From: Gammaproteobacteria bacterium
GTDB lineage: Bacteria; Pseudomonadota; Gammaproteobacteria; Legionellales; Legionellaceae
Direction of reading: 5' to 3'
DNA: 64,000 bases
NCBI GenBank assembly: GCA_022600575.1
Contig: JAHZKF010000100.1
Span: 19,421-83,420, forward strand
Each line of letters begins with the position of its first letter. Position 1 is the stretch's first letter. This document shows, piece by piece, positions 18,062 to 27,492 of the stretch. The notes beneath the pieces are model-generated. The model worked only from the letters and a program-made list of their open reading frames with translations, searched no databases and was not told the origin of the DNA. The position numbers were made by a program, and so were the translations under genes.

Positions 18062-18739
18062 CTATCGACCCACGTCAGCCACACTCACACGAATAACGGC
18101 TGAAATAGCATAAGGTACACCCCAAACCGCAATGATTGCGACAGCCAGTAAAAGTGCTAAATGCCCACTCACGGCTAATCCTTGCATCGCACTGGTTAAT
18201 ACACCCCCACCGAAAATCATCACCGGTAACGTGAGCGGCAATACAATCAATGCTGTAAAAAGTCCTTGGCTTTTTAAACTTAAGCCAAAGGCAGCTGAAA
18301 ATGCGCACAGCATATAAAGCGTTGGCGTGCCAGCAATAAGACTTAGCATCAACACCCCCATCTCTGTGCCATTCAAGTCAAATAATAAAGCAATTAAAAA
18401 ACATAATAATAAAAGAGGTATGACATAACTCAACCAATGAATTAAAAGCTTCACACGAATACGTGTATGCATTGAGACAGAAGACAATAACCATTGCTCG
18501 AGCACCCCGTCTTCACTTTCTTCTTGAAACACCCCTTCAGCCGAAAGAAAAAAAGCAAATAATGCTGCAATCCAAACCAAGCCTGGTAGAATTTTTTTAA
18601 GTAGTAGAGGATTGGCTTCAAAACCAAGCGGAAACAACAGTAGTACCATTAAAAAAAATAAACTCGCATTCACAATTCCTCTGCGTGCACGCCATTGAAG
18701 AACTGTTTCTCTGGCAATGATTTGTTTGATTGTACTCAT
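18062..18739 (-). CDS. ccmB: Heme exporter membrane subunit CcmB
   Basis: 225 residues, about six hydrophobic helices. MSTIKQIIARETVLQWRAR opening, FFLMVLLLFPLGF and DGVLEQWLLSS are typical of CcmB. With CcmA it forms the ABC module that drives release of heme-loaded CcmE during cytochrome c maturation. It overlaps ccmA by 4 bases. ccmC-H are not in the window, so the usual large ccm operon is split. Confidence 0.93.
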   Translation of the reverse strand: MSTIKQIIARETVLQWRARRGIVNASLFFLMVLLLFPLGFEANPLLLKKILPGLVWIAALFAFFLSAEGVFQEESEDGVLEQWLLSSVSMHTRIRVKLLIHWLSYVIPLLLLCFLIALLFDLNGTEMGVLMLSLIAGTPTLYMLCAFSAAFGLSLKSQGLFTALIVLPLTLPVMIFGGGVLTSAMQGLAVSGHLALLLAVAIIAVWGVPYAISAVIRVSVADVGR

Positions 18740-19305
18740 AAATTCAATTCCTTGAGCACGTTCACATCCAAACCAAACGGTAAGGCTTGGTGAGACGTTA
18801 ATACAATACTGCCATTCTGATTCAAATGCTGTTTAATTAAATCGGTCAATACTTGCATTCCCGCGTCATCAAGACCCACCAATGGTTCATCTAAGAGCCA
18901 TAGTTCAGCCTTTGCAACCAACAGCCGTAATAACCCCACGCGACGCTTCTGACCTGCAGATAATAATCCTGAAGGCATGTCACATATATCTTGCAAATTA
19001 AGGCGCGTCAGTAATTTTATAAGTAACTTTTCATCAGTTACCCCTAAATCAAAACGCATATGTTCAGAGGGTGTTAAACGCATATTAACCCCATGTTGAT
19101 GGCCTACGTAGCACAACTGATCGCCAAAAGAGATCTTACCTGAAAGCGGATGCAAGAGACCTGCTAATAATTTTAATAAAGTTGTTTTTCCTGCACCATT
19201 TTCACCTTTCACGTGTAAAGCGATGCCTTTTTTGACCGAAAAGCTCACATCTTGCAGTAATCGTTTATCAGGATAATCAAATACAAGATCTGTTACATGT
19301 AACAT
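18736..19305 (-). CDS. ccmA: Cytochrome c biogenesis ATPase CcmA
   Basis: 189 residues, slightly short for CcmA. Walker A GENGAGKTTLLKLLAG at about 34-49, signature LSAGQKRRVGLLRLL at about 115, Walker B LWLLDEPLVGLDD, and the switch histidine in LTSHQ. Energises the CcmABCD complex at the inner membrane. ATG overlaps nothing upstream; first gene of ccmAB, divergent from hipBA. Confidence 0.94.
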   Translation of the reverse strand: MLHVTDLVFDYPDKRLLQDVSFSVKKGIALHVKGENGAGKTTLLKLLAGLLHPLSGKISFGDQLCYVGHQHGVNMRLTPSEHMRFDLGVTDEKLLIKLLTRLNLQDICDMPSGLLSAGQKRRVGLLRLLVAKAELWLLDEPLVGLDDAGMQVLTDLIKQHLNQNGSIVLTSHQALPFGLDVNVLKELNL

Positions 19306-19370
19306 CTAGATTTCACTCAATATAACCGTTATGGTTAAGCATACCAGTTAATTAGAAAAAGCTCATAATT

Positions 19371-19622
19371 ATGTTTATTTGCTCACCAAAGGAGCTCGCT
19401 CTCCTCATTGCAAATCGCAGAAAAAACTTAAAGCTGAGTCAAGCTGCTGTTGGCAAGCTCGTTGGACTCAAACAACAAACCATTTCAGAATTCGAAAAAA
19501 GGCCTGAAGGCACCAAGCTTGAAACACTTTTCAGAATTTTGTCTGCTGTTAAATTAGATGCCACCATCCTCACAAAAGACGAACAAACCCCGAAAGAATC
19601 ACAATGGAACGAAGAATGGTAA
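19371..19622 (+). CDS. hipB: HipB-like antitoxin, XRE-family helix-turn-helix
   Basis: 83 residues. An HTH_3 domain covers about residues 8-63 (LIANRRKNLKLSQAAVGKLVGLKQQTISEFEKRP). The N-terminus MFICSPKELALLI matches HipB-like antitoxins. It should bind its own promoter and neutralise HipA. It overlaps the hipA start by about 19 bases, the usual antitoxin-first order. Confidence 0.88.
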   Translation: MFICSPKELALLIANRRKNLKLSQAAVGKLVGLKQQTISEFEKRPEGTKLETLFRILSAVKLDATILTKDEQTPKESQWNEEW

Positions 19623-20944
19623 CTCAAAAAACACCCCGTCAAAGCCTCCATGTTTTAATGAACGGCCGTCTCATTGGCTCTGTCAAAAAAACAACGCATG
19701 ATAATCTTAATTTTACCTATGCAAAAACCTGGCTCGATACCCCAGGTGCGCGTCCTATTTCTCTCTCATTACCCCTACTCAATAAACCATTCAAAACAAA
19801 TCAAGTACAACACTTTTTTGATAACCTCCTGCCAGACAACCCCAAAATAAAGTCGCGCATTCAAGCCAAGTTTAAAACCAAAAGTGGACATACCTTTGAT
19901 TTACTCGCTGCCATCGGCAAAGAGTGTGCCGGTGCGCTCCAATTTATCCCTGGCCGCATCCCGATTTTTAACCCAAAAATACGATTTGAACCCCTTAAGG
20001 ACACAACGATTGCAGCGCGTCTACGTGACATTAAAAATTACCCTCTCGGTATGGCAGCAGGCCTTGATACCTTTTGCTTGACATTATCTGGCTCAAAAGA
20101 AAAAGCGGCTTTCTTATATCATAGCGATACTTGGGCAAGACCACGTGATAAAACCCCCACAAGCCATATTTTAAAATTACCCACAACAATACCCAATCAA
20201 CTTGAAAACGAGTGGCTTTGCTTAAAAATAACCGAAGCATTCGGCTTACCTGTTGCTCACGCGCATCTGCTTCATTTTGAAGATATTCAAACACTCGCCA
20301 TTAAACGTTTCGACCGTCAATATTCAAGTGATAAAAGCTGGCTCATGCGCCTCCCAACAGAAGATCTTTGTCAAGCACTTGGGGTCCCATCCCTTTCAAA
20401 ATATACTCAAGATGGCGGGCCTGACATTAAAACCATTATGCGTTTCCTACTTGGCTCAGCAAACCCCATTCATGATCGAGATGTTTTTTATTGCAGTCAA
20501 ATTTTGTTTTGGCTGCTTGCTGCAACCGACGGCCACGCAAAAAACTTCAGTATTTTTATTCAACCAGAAGGAAAATATCATCTCACCCCTCTTTATGATA
20601 TTTCATCAAGCTATCCGCTCATGGCTCAAAAAAGCATTCACCCTGAAAAGATTCAAATGGCCATGCCTTTGCATACGAAACCAGCAACGCTTCATTGGCA
20701 TCAAATCAAGCGCCAACATTTCTTAGAAACAGCCAAAAGCATTCATTATTCCGTTGAACGCGCTGAGGCTATTCTTGATGATATGTTAACGCGCGTTGAT
20801 TCTGTCATCGAACAGGTTGCTATCAATTTACCGCTTCATTTTCCTAAAGGCGTATCTGAGCCTATTTTTGAGGGGATGCGATTTGTGAAAAACAAATTAA
20901 GCAAAACACATTCAAAGAAAGTAAAAGCGAGCACCTTGGCTTGA
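19604..20944 (+). CDS. hipA: HipA-like Ser/Thr kinase toxin
   Basis: 446 residues. The N-terminal subdomain (about 12-110) is the HipA couple domain (VLMNGRLIGSVKK, FDNLLPDNPKIKSRI). The kinase-like part has LSGSKEKAAFLY, SHILKLPTT, the catalytic-loop ATDGHAKNFSIF (about 305-316) and the metal-binding PLYDISSSYPL. HipA of E. coli phosphorylates glutamyl-tRNA synthetase and induces persistence; target here is unknown. Start is ATG 19604 or ATG 19616, the latter overlapping the hipB stop. The complete motifs suggest an active kinase. Confidence 0.9.
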   Translation: MERRMVTQKTPRQSLHVLMNGRLIGSVKKTTHDNLNFTYAKTWLDTPGARPISLSLPLLNKPFKTNQVQHFFDNLLPDNPKIKSRIQAKFKTKSGHTFDLLAAIGKECAGALQFIPGRIPIFNPKIRFEPLKDTTIAARLRDIKNYPLGMAAGLDTFCLTLSGSKEKAAFLYHSDTWARPRDKTPTSHILKLPTTIPNQLENEWLCLKITEAFGLPVAHAHLLHFEDIQTLAIKRFDRQYSSDKSWLMRLPTEDLCQALGVPSLSKYTQDGGPDIKTIMRFLLGSANPIHDRDVFYCSQILFWLLAATDGHAKNFSIFIQPEGKYHLTPLYDISSSYPLMAQKSIHPEKIQMAMPLHTKPATLHWHQIKRQHFLETAKSIHYSVERAEAILDDMLTRVDSVIEQVAINLPLHFPKGVSEPIFEGMRFVKNKLSKTHSKKVKASTLA

Positions 20945-20952
20945 TTGAATGC

Positions 20953-21414
20953 TTAAACCGATACACGCAGCAACGCTCGAAGCAGGCGACTTTCATCTGC
21001 ATACAATTGATCTTGAAACACCAACACATGCGTGCGTGATGACTGCCTCGTCTCTAATTGATTTTGGAAAACAAGCCACATCAGCCAGCCAAAATCAAAA
21101 CGAATACGTACAAGTTGATAACACTCAAACTGCTCTCGTTTGTTATAAATCCGCCACTGTTGTTCTAGATATTGTATTTGAACACAAGGTGAACCTGGTG
21201 TTTGCATACGCCATAAAAAAATAAAATAGGCGCTCATTACCCCTATTAAAAACACGTCAAATACCCAATAAAAATGAGATTGAAATAATGCAATCACTAA
21301 AACAACATACATCAACACCAAAAGCTTTTGATAATCCTTTGAAGCTTTAAGGTGTACCGTAACGTTGGATAAGGGTGACCATATGTTTGAACGCTTCGTC
21401 TTCAACGGTTTCAT
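20953..21414 (-). CDS. YgfX-like membrane protein (partner of SdhE)
   Basis: About 154 residues from the ATG at 21414 (a longer frame reaches 21468). Two adjacent hydrophobic helices (LLVLMYVVLVIALFQ, VFDVFLIGVMSAYFIFLW) are followed by a soluble C-terminal domain ending in RTHVLVFQDQLYADESRLLRALLRV, as in YgfX/CptA. It overlaps sdhE, the usual sdhE-ygfX pairing, which is the best support. In E. coli it has been described as a membrane toxin acting on cell shape. It converges on hipA with only 8 bases between stops. Confidence 0.72.
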   Translation of the reverse strand: MKPLKTKRSNIWSPLSNVTVHLKASKDYQKLLVLMYVVLVIALFQSHFYWVFDVFLIGVMSAYFIFLWRMQTPGSPCVQIQYLEQQWRIYNKREQFECYQLVRIRFDFGWLMWLVFQNQLETRQSSRTHVLVFQDQLYADESRLLRALLRVSV

Positions 21415-21622
21415 ACCCCATAAACCAAGCATATAAATTAGGATCAGGCTCATGCAGCAAACGCTCAAACGTGGTTTGCTCGTTACGCGTCAGTGCATCC
21501 CAATGTGTTTTTAAAAAACGAGATAAAATTAAATCAAGTTCAAGCATGCCACGCCTGCAACGCCACACAAGCTTTGCTTTCTCATCAGCTATTGTTTGAC
21601 TCAAAGTCATTGTATTAATCAC
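21347..21622 (-). CDS. sdhE: SdhE, flavin insertion factor for succinate dehydrogenase
   Basis: 91 residues. The RGMLELD signature (CRRGMLELDLIL) contains the RGxxE motif needed to covalently attach FAD to SdhA. FERLLHEPDPNLYAWFMG and the C-terminal IQRYG are also typical. Translation may start at the MTLSQ five residues in. Overlaps the downstream ygfX-like gene. Confidence 0.93.
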   Translation of the reverse strand: MINTMTLSQTIADEKAKLVWRCRRGMLELDLILSRFLKTHWDALTRNEQTTFERLLHEPDPNLYAWFMGYETVEDEAFKHMVTLIQRYGTP

Positions 21623-21687
21623 GCCCAGAACTAAAAAACAACTATGTTACACTGTCACATATCTTTAAAACAAGCACGCATGAACAC

Positions 21688-22392
21688 ATGCATAGAATCA
21701 TTTTTATACTGCTCAGTACCTTTTTTTATATCTCTGCTCATGCAGCCCACGAAACAAATTGCGTGGTGCTATTACATGGACTCGGACGCTCACATCATGC
21801 CATGTCGGGTGTAGAAGCCACTCTTAAAAAACATCATTACTTAGTGGTCAATCAAAGTTATCCGTCAACCAAGCTATCTATCAACACACTCGCCAACCAG
21901 TATATTGAACCCATGATAAATCAATGCCTAGCTCAGCAACCTAAACATATCATGTTTATCACACATTCCCTTGGTGGCATCATACTCGAAAAGTACCTAG
22001 AAAATCATACCATACCCCGTTTATCACGTATTGTGATGTTAAGCCCACCCCATCATGGCAGCCCACTTGCAGATTTATTGCATCATACCTGGTTATTTCA
22101 AAAAATAATGGGGCCTGCAGGCCAAGAATTGACAACCCATCTCATCCATACCCCGCCCCACTCCAAGGTTCAACTCGGTATTATTGCCGGTAGTTTTAAT
22201 TTAATACCGTTTTCAAATTATTTTTTTCATGGCAAAAACGATGGAAAGGTCTCTATTTCAAGTGCTAAAACAGAGCGTATGACAGACTTTATTGTATTAC
22301 CTGTAAACCATACTTTCATGATGAATAATTACTTTGTGCAACAACAAATATTAACTTTTCTATACTCAGGAAAATTTTTACATTCACATTAA
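21688..22392 (+). CDS. Exported alpha/beta hydrolase, triacylglycerol-lipase-like
   Basis: 234 residues. Signal peptide MHRIIFILLSTFFYISAHA (1-19). The core has VVLLHGLGRS (oxyanion HG, about 26-35), a nucleophile elbow THSLGG (about 92-97) and a likely catalytic His in PVNHTFMM near the C-terminus; an Asp is near GKNDGKVS. It resembles small periplasmic/secreted lipases or PGAP1-like esterases. Substrate unknown. Stands alone in front of a gap without further genes. Confidence 0.82.
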   Translation: MHRIIFILLSTFFYISAHAAHETNCVVLLHGLGRSHHAMSGVEATLKKHHYLVVNQSYPSTKLSINTLANQYIEPMINQCLAQQPKHIMFITHSLGGIILEKYLENHTIPRLSRIVMLSPPHHGSPLADLLHHTWLFQKIMGPAGQELTTHLIHTPPHSKVQLGIIAGSFNLIPFSNYFFHGKNDGKVSISSAKTERMTDFIVLPVNHTFMMNNYFVQQQILTFLYSGKFLHSH

Positions 22393-22575
22393 ATCAAAAA
22401 AAATGACCATATCATAAGGCGTCTCATAACAACATAAAGACAGGATGTCATATCATTTTCCACTACAAATCAATTGGATATGTTGCCAAATTAGGCATAA
22501 GCCTATAAAATGGCTCGTTTGGTGAAAACAACAAACTATTAGACTTGTTGTAAACGGACTTAGAGATTTAAATTC

Positions 22576-23865
22576 ATGAAAGCACGTTTAATTGATACAA
22601 AAAATCGCATTAAATCTATTTTGGGTGGTGCATTAGGTAACCTCATCGAATGGTATGATTGGTATATTTACTCAGCCTTTTCTTTATACTTTGCACAATC
22701 TTTTTTCCCAAAAGGTAACTTAACCGCACAATTACTTAATACAGCTGCTATCTTTGCCGTAGGCTTTTTAATGCGACCTGTTGGTGGTTTACTGATGGGC
22801 GTTTATGCAGACAAATATGGTCGAAAAAAGGCCCTTACGTTTTCCGTTATTCTGATGTGCTTTGGTTCATTACTCATAGCACTCGCCCCCACTTACGATA
22901 TGGTTGGCATGCTATCACCCGCCATCCTCATTTTTGCACGCCTTATACAAGGCATTAGTGTTGGTGGTGAATATGGTGTCAGTGCAACTTATTTAAGTGA
23001 AATGGCAACCAGTCGTTACCGTGGTTTTTATTCAAGCTTTCAATATGTCACATTGATTATGGGACAACTCATAGCACTCTCTGTCCTTATTCTCTTACAA
23101 CGTTACTTACTCACAACAGAAGAACTTTACAGCTGGGGCTGGAGAATCCCTTTCTTAATTGGCGCATTAGGTGCATATATTGGCTTTTATCTGCGCTGCC
23201 GCATCAAAGAAACGGACTCTTTTGTCAATGAAGATCCAAAAACATTGAAGAAAAATCCAATTGTCGGACTCTTAAAACATCCTAAAGAAGTACTTATCGT
23301 CATTGGACTCACCATGGGAGGAACCTTAGCTTTTTATACCTATTCCACCTATATGCAAAAATTTATCGTCAATACCATTGGTTTAAGCCGTGATACAGCC
23401 ACCACGCTTTCGGCATCAACGCTCTTTGTTTTTATGCTAGTTCAACCTTTATTTGGACTGCTGTCTGACTATATTGGTCGCAGACCCTTACTGATTACTT
23501 TTGGTATTTTAGGCGCACTAACCACTGTTCCTATTCTGACAACGCTCAGCACAACACAAAACTACTGGATGATTTTTGCGCTTATCACAACAGCACTACT
23601 TATCGTCGCAAATTATACTTCTATTAACGCCATCGTAAAAGCTGAGTTATTTCCTGTAGAAATCCGCGCATTAGGTGTCAGTTTACCTTATGCTATTGCT
23701 GTTTCTTTTTTTGGTGGCACAGCTGAATATTTAGCGCTTTGGCTAAAAAAAATTGGACATGAACCCTGGTTTTTTTGGTATGTCTCTGGCTGTATCACAC
23801 TCTCACTCATTGTATACATCATTATGCCTGACACAAAAGCACATTCTCGCCTTGATGAAGATTAG
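22576..23865 (+). CDS. MFS metabolite:H+ symporter (ProP/KgtP-like)
   Basis: 429 residues, 12 hydrophobic helices. GNLIEWYDWYIYSAFSLYF near residue 20 is the hallmark of the metabolite:H+ symporter family (KgtP, ProP, ShiA). The GVYADKYGRKKAL loop at about 75 and DYIGRRPLLITFG at about 295 are the MFS loop 2-3 and 8-9 motifs; IQGISVGGEYGVSATYLSE is the helix 4 motif. Substrate may be a dicarboxylate or compatible solute. A 180-base gap upstream holds its promoter region. Confidence 0.9.
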   Translation: MKARLIDTKNRIKSILGGALGNLIEWYDWYIYSAFSLYFAQSFFPKGNLTAQLLNTAAIFAVGFLMRPVGGLLMGVYADKYGRKKALTFSVILMCFGSLLIALAPTYDMVGMLSPAILIFARLIQGISVGGEYGVSATYLSEMATSRYRGFYSSFQYVTLIMGQLIALSVLILLQRYLLTTEELYSWGWRIPFLIGALGAYIGFYLRCRIKETDSFVNEDPKTLKKNPIVGLLKHPKEVLIVIGLTMGGTLAFYTYSTYMQKFIVNTIGLSRDTATTLSASTLFVFMLVQPLFGLLSDYIGRRPLLITFGILGALTTVPILTTLSTTQNYWMIFALITTALLIVANYTSINAIVKAELFPVEIRALGVSLPYAIAVSFFGGTAEYLALWLKKIGHEPWFFWYVSGCITLSLIVYIIMPDTKAHSRLDED

Positions 23866-23897
23866 ATATCTTACATCCTGTTTTAGTAGGAGGACAT

Positions 23898-25193
23898 ATG
23901 TCTAATACAACTTTATCATTGCATTTTTTATCTGAAGAGATACTGACAGACCTCGGTCTCTCTTCAAGTGATATTATAGATAATAATCAATGGAACTTTG
24001 CTGACAGGTTAAAAAAACTATCTTCTACACAACTCTCGTCTGCTTACACTAATCACACCCTTTTAAAAATAAAATATCAAACTTTATGTGCTGAACTTAT
24101 TAAAAATGCTAACCATTATGATGAAGAAAAACAAACCAGTCGTATTGCTTCTATCTTAATGTTTGCTCAATTACTCGAGCACACGCAACTTCATAGTACA
24201 AAAGCAGAATTACATGCACTACAACACACAGAGGCCATTTGCCGAAACTATTTACAAGCACTTGGCCTAACCGTTCCCAAATACCGTCCTAAACAAAATC
24301 CTAAAGATATTCTGGACTTAAACGAAGACACCATTAAAACCACAACCACACAGTTAGATTTTTGGAGACTCATCATCCTTCGCGGGCGTCGTGTCTTATT
24401 TTGGTCTATCGCCCTCATCAACAACGAATCTTACAGTTATTATGCAGCCCCTTTAGAAAGCTTGCTACGAACCCTTATATTCTTTCAAGCCTGTTTATTA
24501 GTCCCTCGTTTCATGACTAATGTCTTGCACCTGTTAAAACACGCATGGTCACCAAACAAAAACGAACGGGATTTGTCTGCCTTAGAACGTCAGCAAGTGC
24601 ATCTCAACATGAATGGACGCTGGTGGGAAATAGCTTATGATTTTGGTTGGATAACGGCCGGATTATTGAATGCTTTCGTACTCACAGGCCCATTGGCACC
24701 CTTTGCTATTTATGCTGCAGTTGTATTACCTTCATACAATCTATTTTTACACTCAACGCGTCTTTTTATAGAAGATAATCGCTTTAAAGAACTGGAACGC
24801 ATCTATAAAAACAAGCTTCTTCAGCCATCCTCAAATCAAGAGGAATTAAATGCATTTTTAGAACAATTAAATCAACGCCGTCGATACAATCAAAATACAT
24901 TGTTATTACGCGTATCCGTATGCGTTAGTATCATCTCAACAGGTGTCTTTGCAGTATGGACCGTATCAGCACCTCTTATCCCCTTCATAGCTGCTATCAT
25001 CTCCGTTTTAGCAACCATTGCAGGGAAACTTATTCCAGCCTATTTACCTAAACAACAAGACAAACTACAAGCATCAGATCTGAAACCTTCTCCACTTTTG
25101 AGTCATACTTTATTTTCAAATAGACACACCTCATCTCAAGCGCTTGCAGAACAAATAGTACCCGATGCAGTAGAAGAAGGCTTAGTGATATAA
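23898..25193 (+). CDS. Lineage-specific membrane protein, paralogue A
   Basis: 431 residues, not recognised. Roughly three quarters identical by eye to the next gene. The N-terminal 110 residues are helical and polar (SLHFLSEEILTDLGLSSSDI). About 150-220 holds amphipathic/hydrophobic helices (FWRLIILRGRRVLFWSI, PRFMTNVLHLLKHAWSPNKNE). Two long hydrophobic regions follow (about 255-285 and 340-375). The soluble tail ends QALAEQIVPDAVEEGLVI. AGGAGG lies just before the ATG. Could be a secreted host-membrane-targeted protein; no catalytic motif is visible. Confidence 0.6.
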   Translation: MSNTTLSLHFLSEEILTDLGLSSSDIIDNNQWNFADRLKKLSSTQLSSAYTNHTLLKIKYQTLCAELIKNANHYDEEKQTSRIASILMFAQLLEHTQLHSTKAELHALQHTEAICRNYLQALGLTVPKYRPKQNPKDILDLNEDTIKTTTTQLDFWRLIILRGRRVLFWSIALINNESYSYYAAPLESLLRTLIFFQACLLVPRFMTNVLHLLKHAWSPNKNERDLSALERQQVHLNMNGRWWEIAYDFGWITAGLLNAFVLTGPLAPFAIYAAVVLPSYNLFLHSTRLFIEDNRFKELERIYKNKLLQPSSNQEELNAFLEQLNQRRRYNQNTLLLRVSVCVSIISTGVFAVWTVSAPLIPFIAAIISVLATIAGKLIPAYLPKQQDKLQASDLKPSPLLSHTLFSNRHTSSQALAEQIVPDAVEEGLVI

Positions 25194-25304
25194 AAATAAC
25201 CGTCACAAATGACCAACAATAAAATGATTAATTATATACTGAAAAAATACTAAGCCCAGATAAATAACAGGTATCATCTCCATGATTTATTATTAGAGTA
25301 ATAT

Positions 25305-26603
25305 ATGCCTAATATAAACTTTTCATTACATTTTTTAACCAAAGAGGTACTACTCGACCTTGCTCTCTCTCCAAATGATATCATGGAAAATGAACAATGG
25401 AACTTTTCTGACAGATTAGAAAAACTACCTTATAAACAACTTTCATCTAGCTATACAAACCACACCTTTTTAAAAATAAAATATCAAGCTTTATGTGCTG
25501 AACTCATTAAAAACGCTAAACAGTACGAAGAAGATAAACAAACAAACCATATCATCTCTATCTTAATGCTTACCCAATTACTCGAACACATGCAACTTCA
25601 TGGCACAGATGCAGAACTAACTGCGTTACAGCATACAGAAGCTATTTGTCGAAATCACTTACAAAAGCTTGGGATAACCGTTCCAAAATACCGTTTCAAA
25701 CAAAAGCCTAAAGATATTTTAGATATAAATGAAGACACCATTAAAGCAACAACAACACAATTAGATTTTTGGCGATTAATCATAAATCGCGGTCGTCGTG
25801 CTCTATTCTGGTCTATTCCTCTTATTAATAATTTTGATTATTACGGGCGCTTTGCAATCCCTTTAAACGATTTCTTACGAACAGTTGTGCTCTTTCAAGC
25901 CTGTGTATTAATCCCTCGATTTATAACGAATATTTTGCATCTTTTTAAACACGCATGGTCACCAAATAAAAATGAACTATGTTTATCTGCCTTAGAGCGC
26001 CATCAGATACGTCTTAACATGAATGGACGTTGGTCAGAAATTGCCTATGATTTTGGCTGGATAACAAATGGTCTATTAAACGCGTTTGTACTTACAGGTT
26101 CATTAGCACCCTTTGCTATTTATACATCTATTTTATCATCTTCATACAATCTATTTTTACACACAACTCGTCTTTATGTAGAAGATAATCGATTCAAAAA
26201 ACTTGAAGACTTTTATAAAAGAAAACGCTATCAATCTACATCAGACCAAGAAGCATTAAAGACATTTTTAGAACAACTAAGCCAACATCGAAAATACAAT
26301 AAAAATGCACTTTCATTACGCGTTGCTGTCTCCATTGTTGTTGTCTCAACAGGTATCTTTACAACATGGATTGTATCCGCACCTCTTATTCCCTTTATAG
26401 CTGCTATTTTTTCCGTTTTAGCAACCATTGCAGGAAAAATCATTCCTGCTTATTTACCTAAACAACAAGACAAATTAAAAGCATCAGATCTGAAACCTTC
26501 TTCACTTTTGAATCATACTTTATTTTCAAACAGACATCCCTCATCTCAAGCGCTTGCAGAACAAATAGTACCTGATGTAACAGAAGAGGGCTTAGTGATA
26601 TAA
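25305..26603 (+). CDS. Lineage-specific membrane protein, paralogue B
   Basis: 432 residues, tandem duplicate of the preceding gene with the same architecture. Shared blocks include NHTFLKIKYQALCAELIKNA, LNMNGRWSEIAYDFGW and the near-identical C-terminal 60 residues, where the two DNA sequences are also closest. Divergence is concentrated in the middle loops. It has its own 110-base upstream region, so may be separately transcribed. Function unknown. Confidence 0.6.
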   Translation: MPNINFSLHFLTKEVLLDLALSPNDIMENEQWNFSDRLEKLPYKQLSSSYTNHTFLKIKYQALCAELIKNAKQYEEDKQTNHIISILMLTQLLEHMQLHGTDAELTALQHTEAICRNHLQKLGITVPKYRFKQKPKDILDINEDTIKATTTQLDFWRLIINRGRRALFWSIPLINNFDYYGRFAIPLNDFLRTVVLFQACVLIPRFITNILHLFKHAWSPNKNELCLSALERHQIRLNMNGRWSEIAYDFGWITNGLLNAFVLTGSLAPFAIYTSILSSSYNLFLHTTRLYVEDNRFKKLEDFYKRKRYQSTSDQEALKTFLEQLSQHRKYNKNALSLRVAVSIVVVSTGIFTTWIVSAPLIPFIAAIFSVLATIAGKIIPAYLPKQQDKLKASDLKPSSLLNHTLFSNRHPSSQALAEQIVPDVTEEGLVI

Positions 26604-26631
26604 GCGTACGATAGACAATGAGGATAACCCC

Positions 26632-27459
26632 TTAAGCGTTATTTGAATGAGATGACGCTCTATAATCAAAATCTTGGACTAACTTATCAATAACCGCTTG
26701 ATTTTCTGAATGCTCTGCTGCCTGTAAAACAAATTGCCCTGTTGGAACTAAGCCTTTATCAATGAGTAATTCAAACATTTTACCATCACTCGTAGAGGCT
26801 GCTACAGTTAAATGTTCTGGTGAAGCTTGTAGATGATGCTCGTCAAGAAGTGCTCTTAATACATCCACATTTTCTGATCGAATCGCATAACGAATAGCAT
26901 TATAGGTCGGCTGACAAGCATTCGTAAAATAGGCTAACCCATCTCCCGCATACTGACCTGAAACAATCGCCATATTAAGTACTTCAGTATCTATTTCAAA
27001 CGCATGCTCAGCTGAAAGCATCTCAAAAACACGCTGTGAACCAAACAAAGCGGCTAGAATAGATAACTCTTTACACTCATCATGCGTGTATTCTTTATCT
27101 GCCAAACGTGCTTCTAACAATACAATGTTATCATCCAAAACGGCAAGAAAAAGCTGATTAAAGCCAATCTTCTCAACAAACAATAGCGTATGTATTGGTA
27201 AAAGAGAGCCCCTTGCAAGCTTATTAAAAAAGTATATTTTTTTATAAAGCGCCTCGTAATCATGAGTTAACCCCGTTAAAGCATCGGCATCAACTTTAAA
27301 ATCTTCGACTAGACTATTATGCCAAAAATCTACAACATTACGCCAAAAACCAGGTTCTGCTCCACGCGCATTAAACCACCTGTCTTCAAGTCTTTGAATG
27401 GTTTGATTATCAAAAACTTCAGGCCAATCTGGACGGGCTGTGCTATCTTCGGCCATCAT
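26632..27459 (-). CDS. Ankyrin-like repeat protein
   Basis: 275 residues, soluble and acidic. Residues about 1-90 are a non-repeat helical domain with WPEVFDNQTIQRLEDRW. From about 95 onward there are poorly conserved 30-35-residue helix pairs of ankyrin type: IVLLEARLADKEY, SENVDVLRALLDEHHLQ and SDGKMFELLIDKGLVP. Such proteins are frequent secreted factors in intracellular Legionellales. It follows the FAD protein by 33 bases on the same strand, so the two may be co-transcribed. Confidence 0.6.
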   Translation of the reverse strand: MMAEDSTARPDWPEVFDNQTIQRLEDRWFNARGAEPGFWRNVVDFWHNSLVEDFKVDADALTGLTHDYEALYKKIYFFNKLARGSLLPIHTLLFVEKIGFNQLFLAVLDDNIVLLEARLADKEYTHDECKELSILAALFGSQRVFEMLSAEHAFEIDTEVLNMAIVSGQYAGDGLAYFTNACQPTYNAIRYAIRSENVDVLRALLDEHHLQASPEHLTVAASTSDGKMFELLIDKGLVPTGQFVLQAAEHSENQAVIDKLVQDFDYRASSHSNNA

Positions 27460-27492
27460 AATGACACCTCTTTCTTTAAAATAAATAAGCTT

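Noticed and set aside
20949..21224. 91-residue plus-strand ORF just after hipA
   Set aside because: Antisense to the YgfX-like gene, which has two clear membrane helices and the expected sdhE partner.
22393..22575. Gap before the MFS gene checked for a tRNA or riboswitch
   Set aside because: No cloverleaf, no T-loop GTTCRANYC and no recognisable aptamer.
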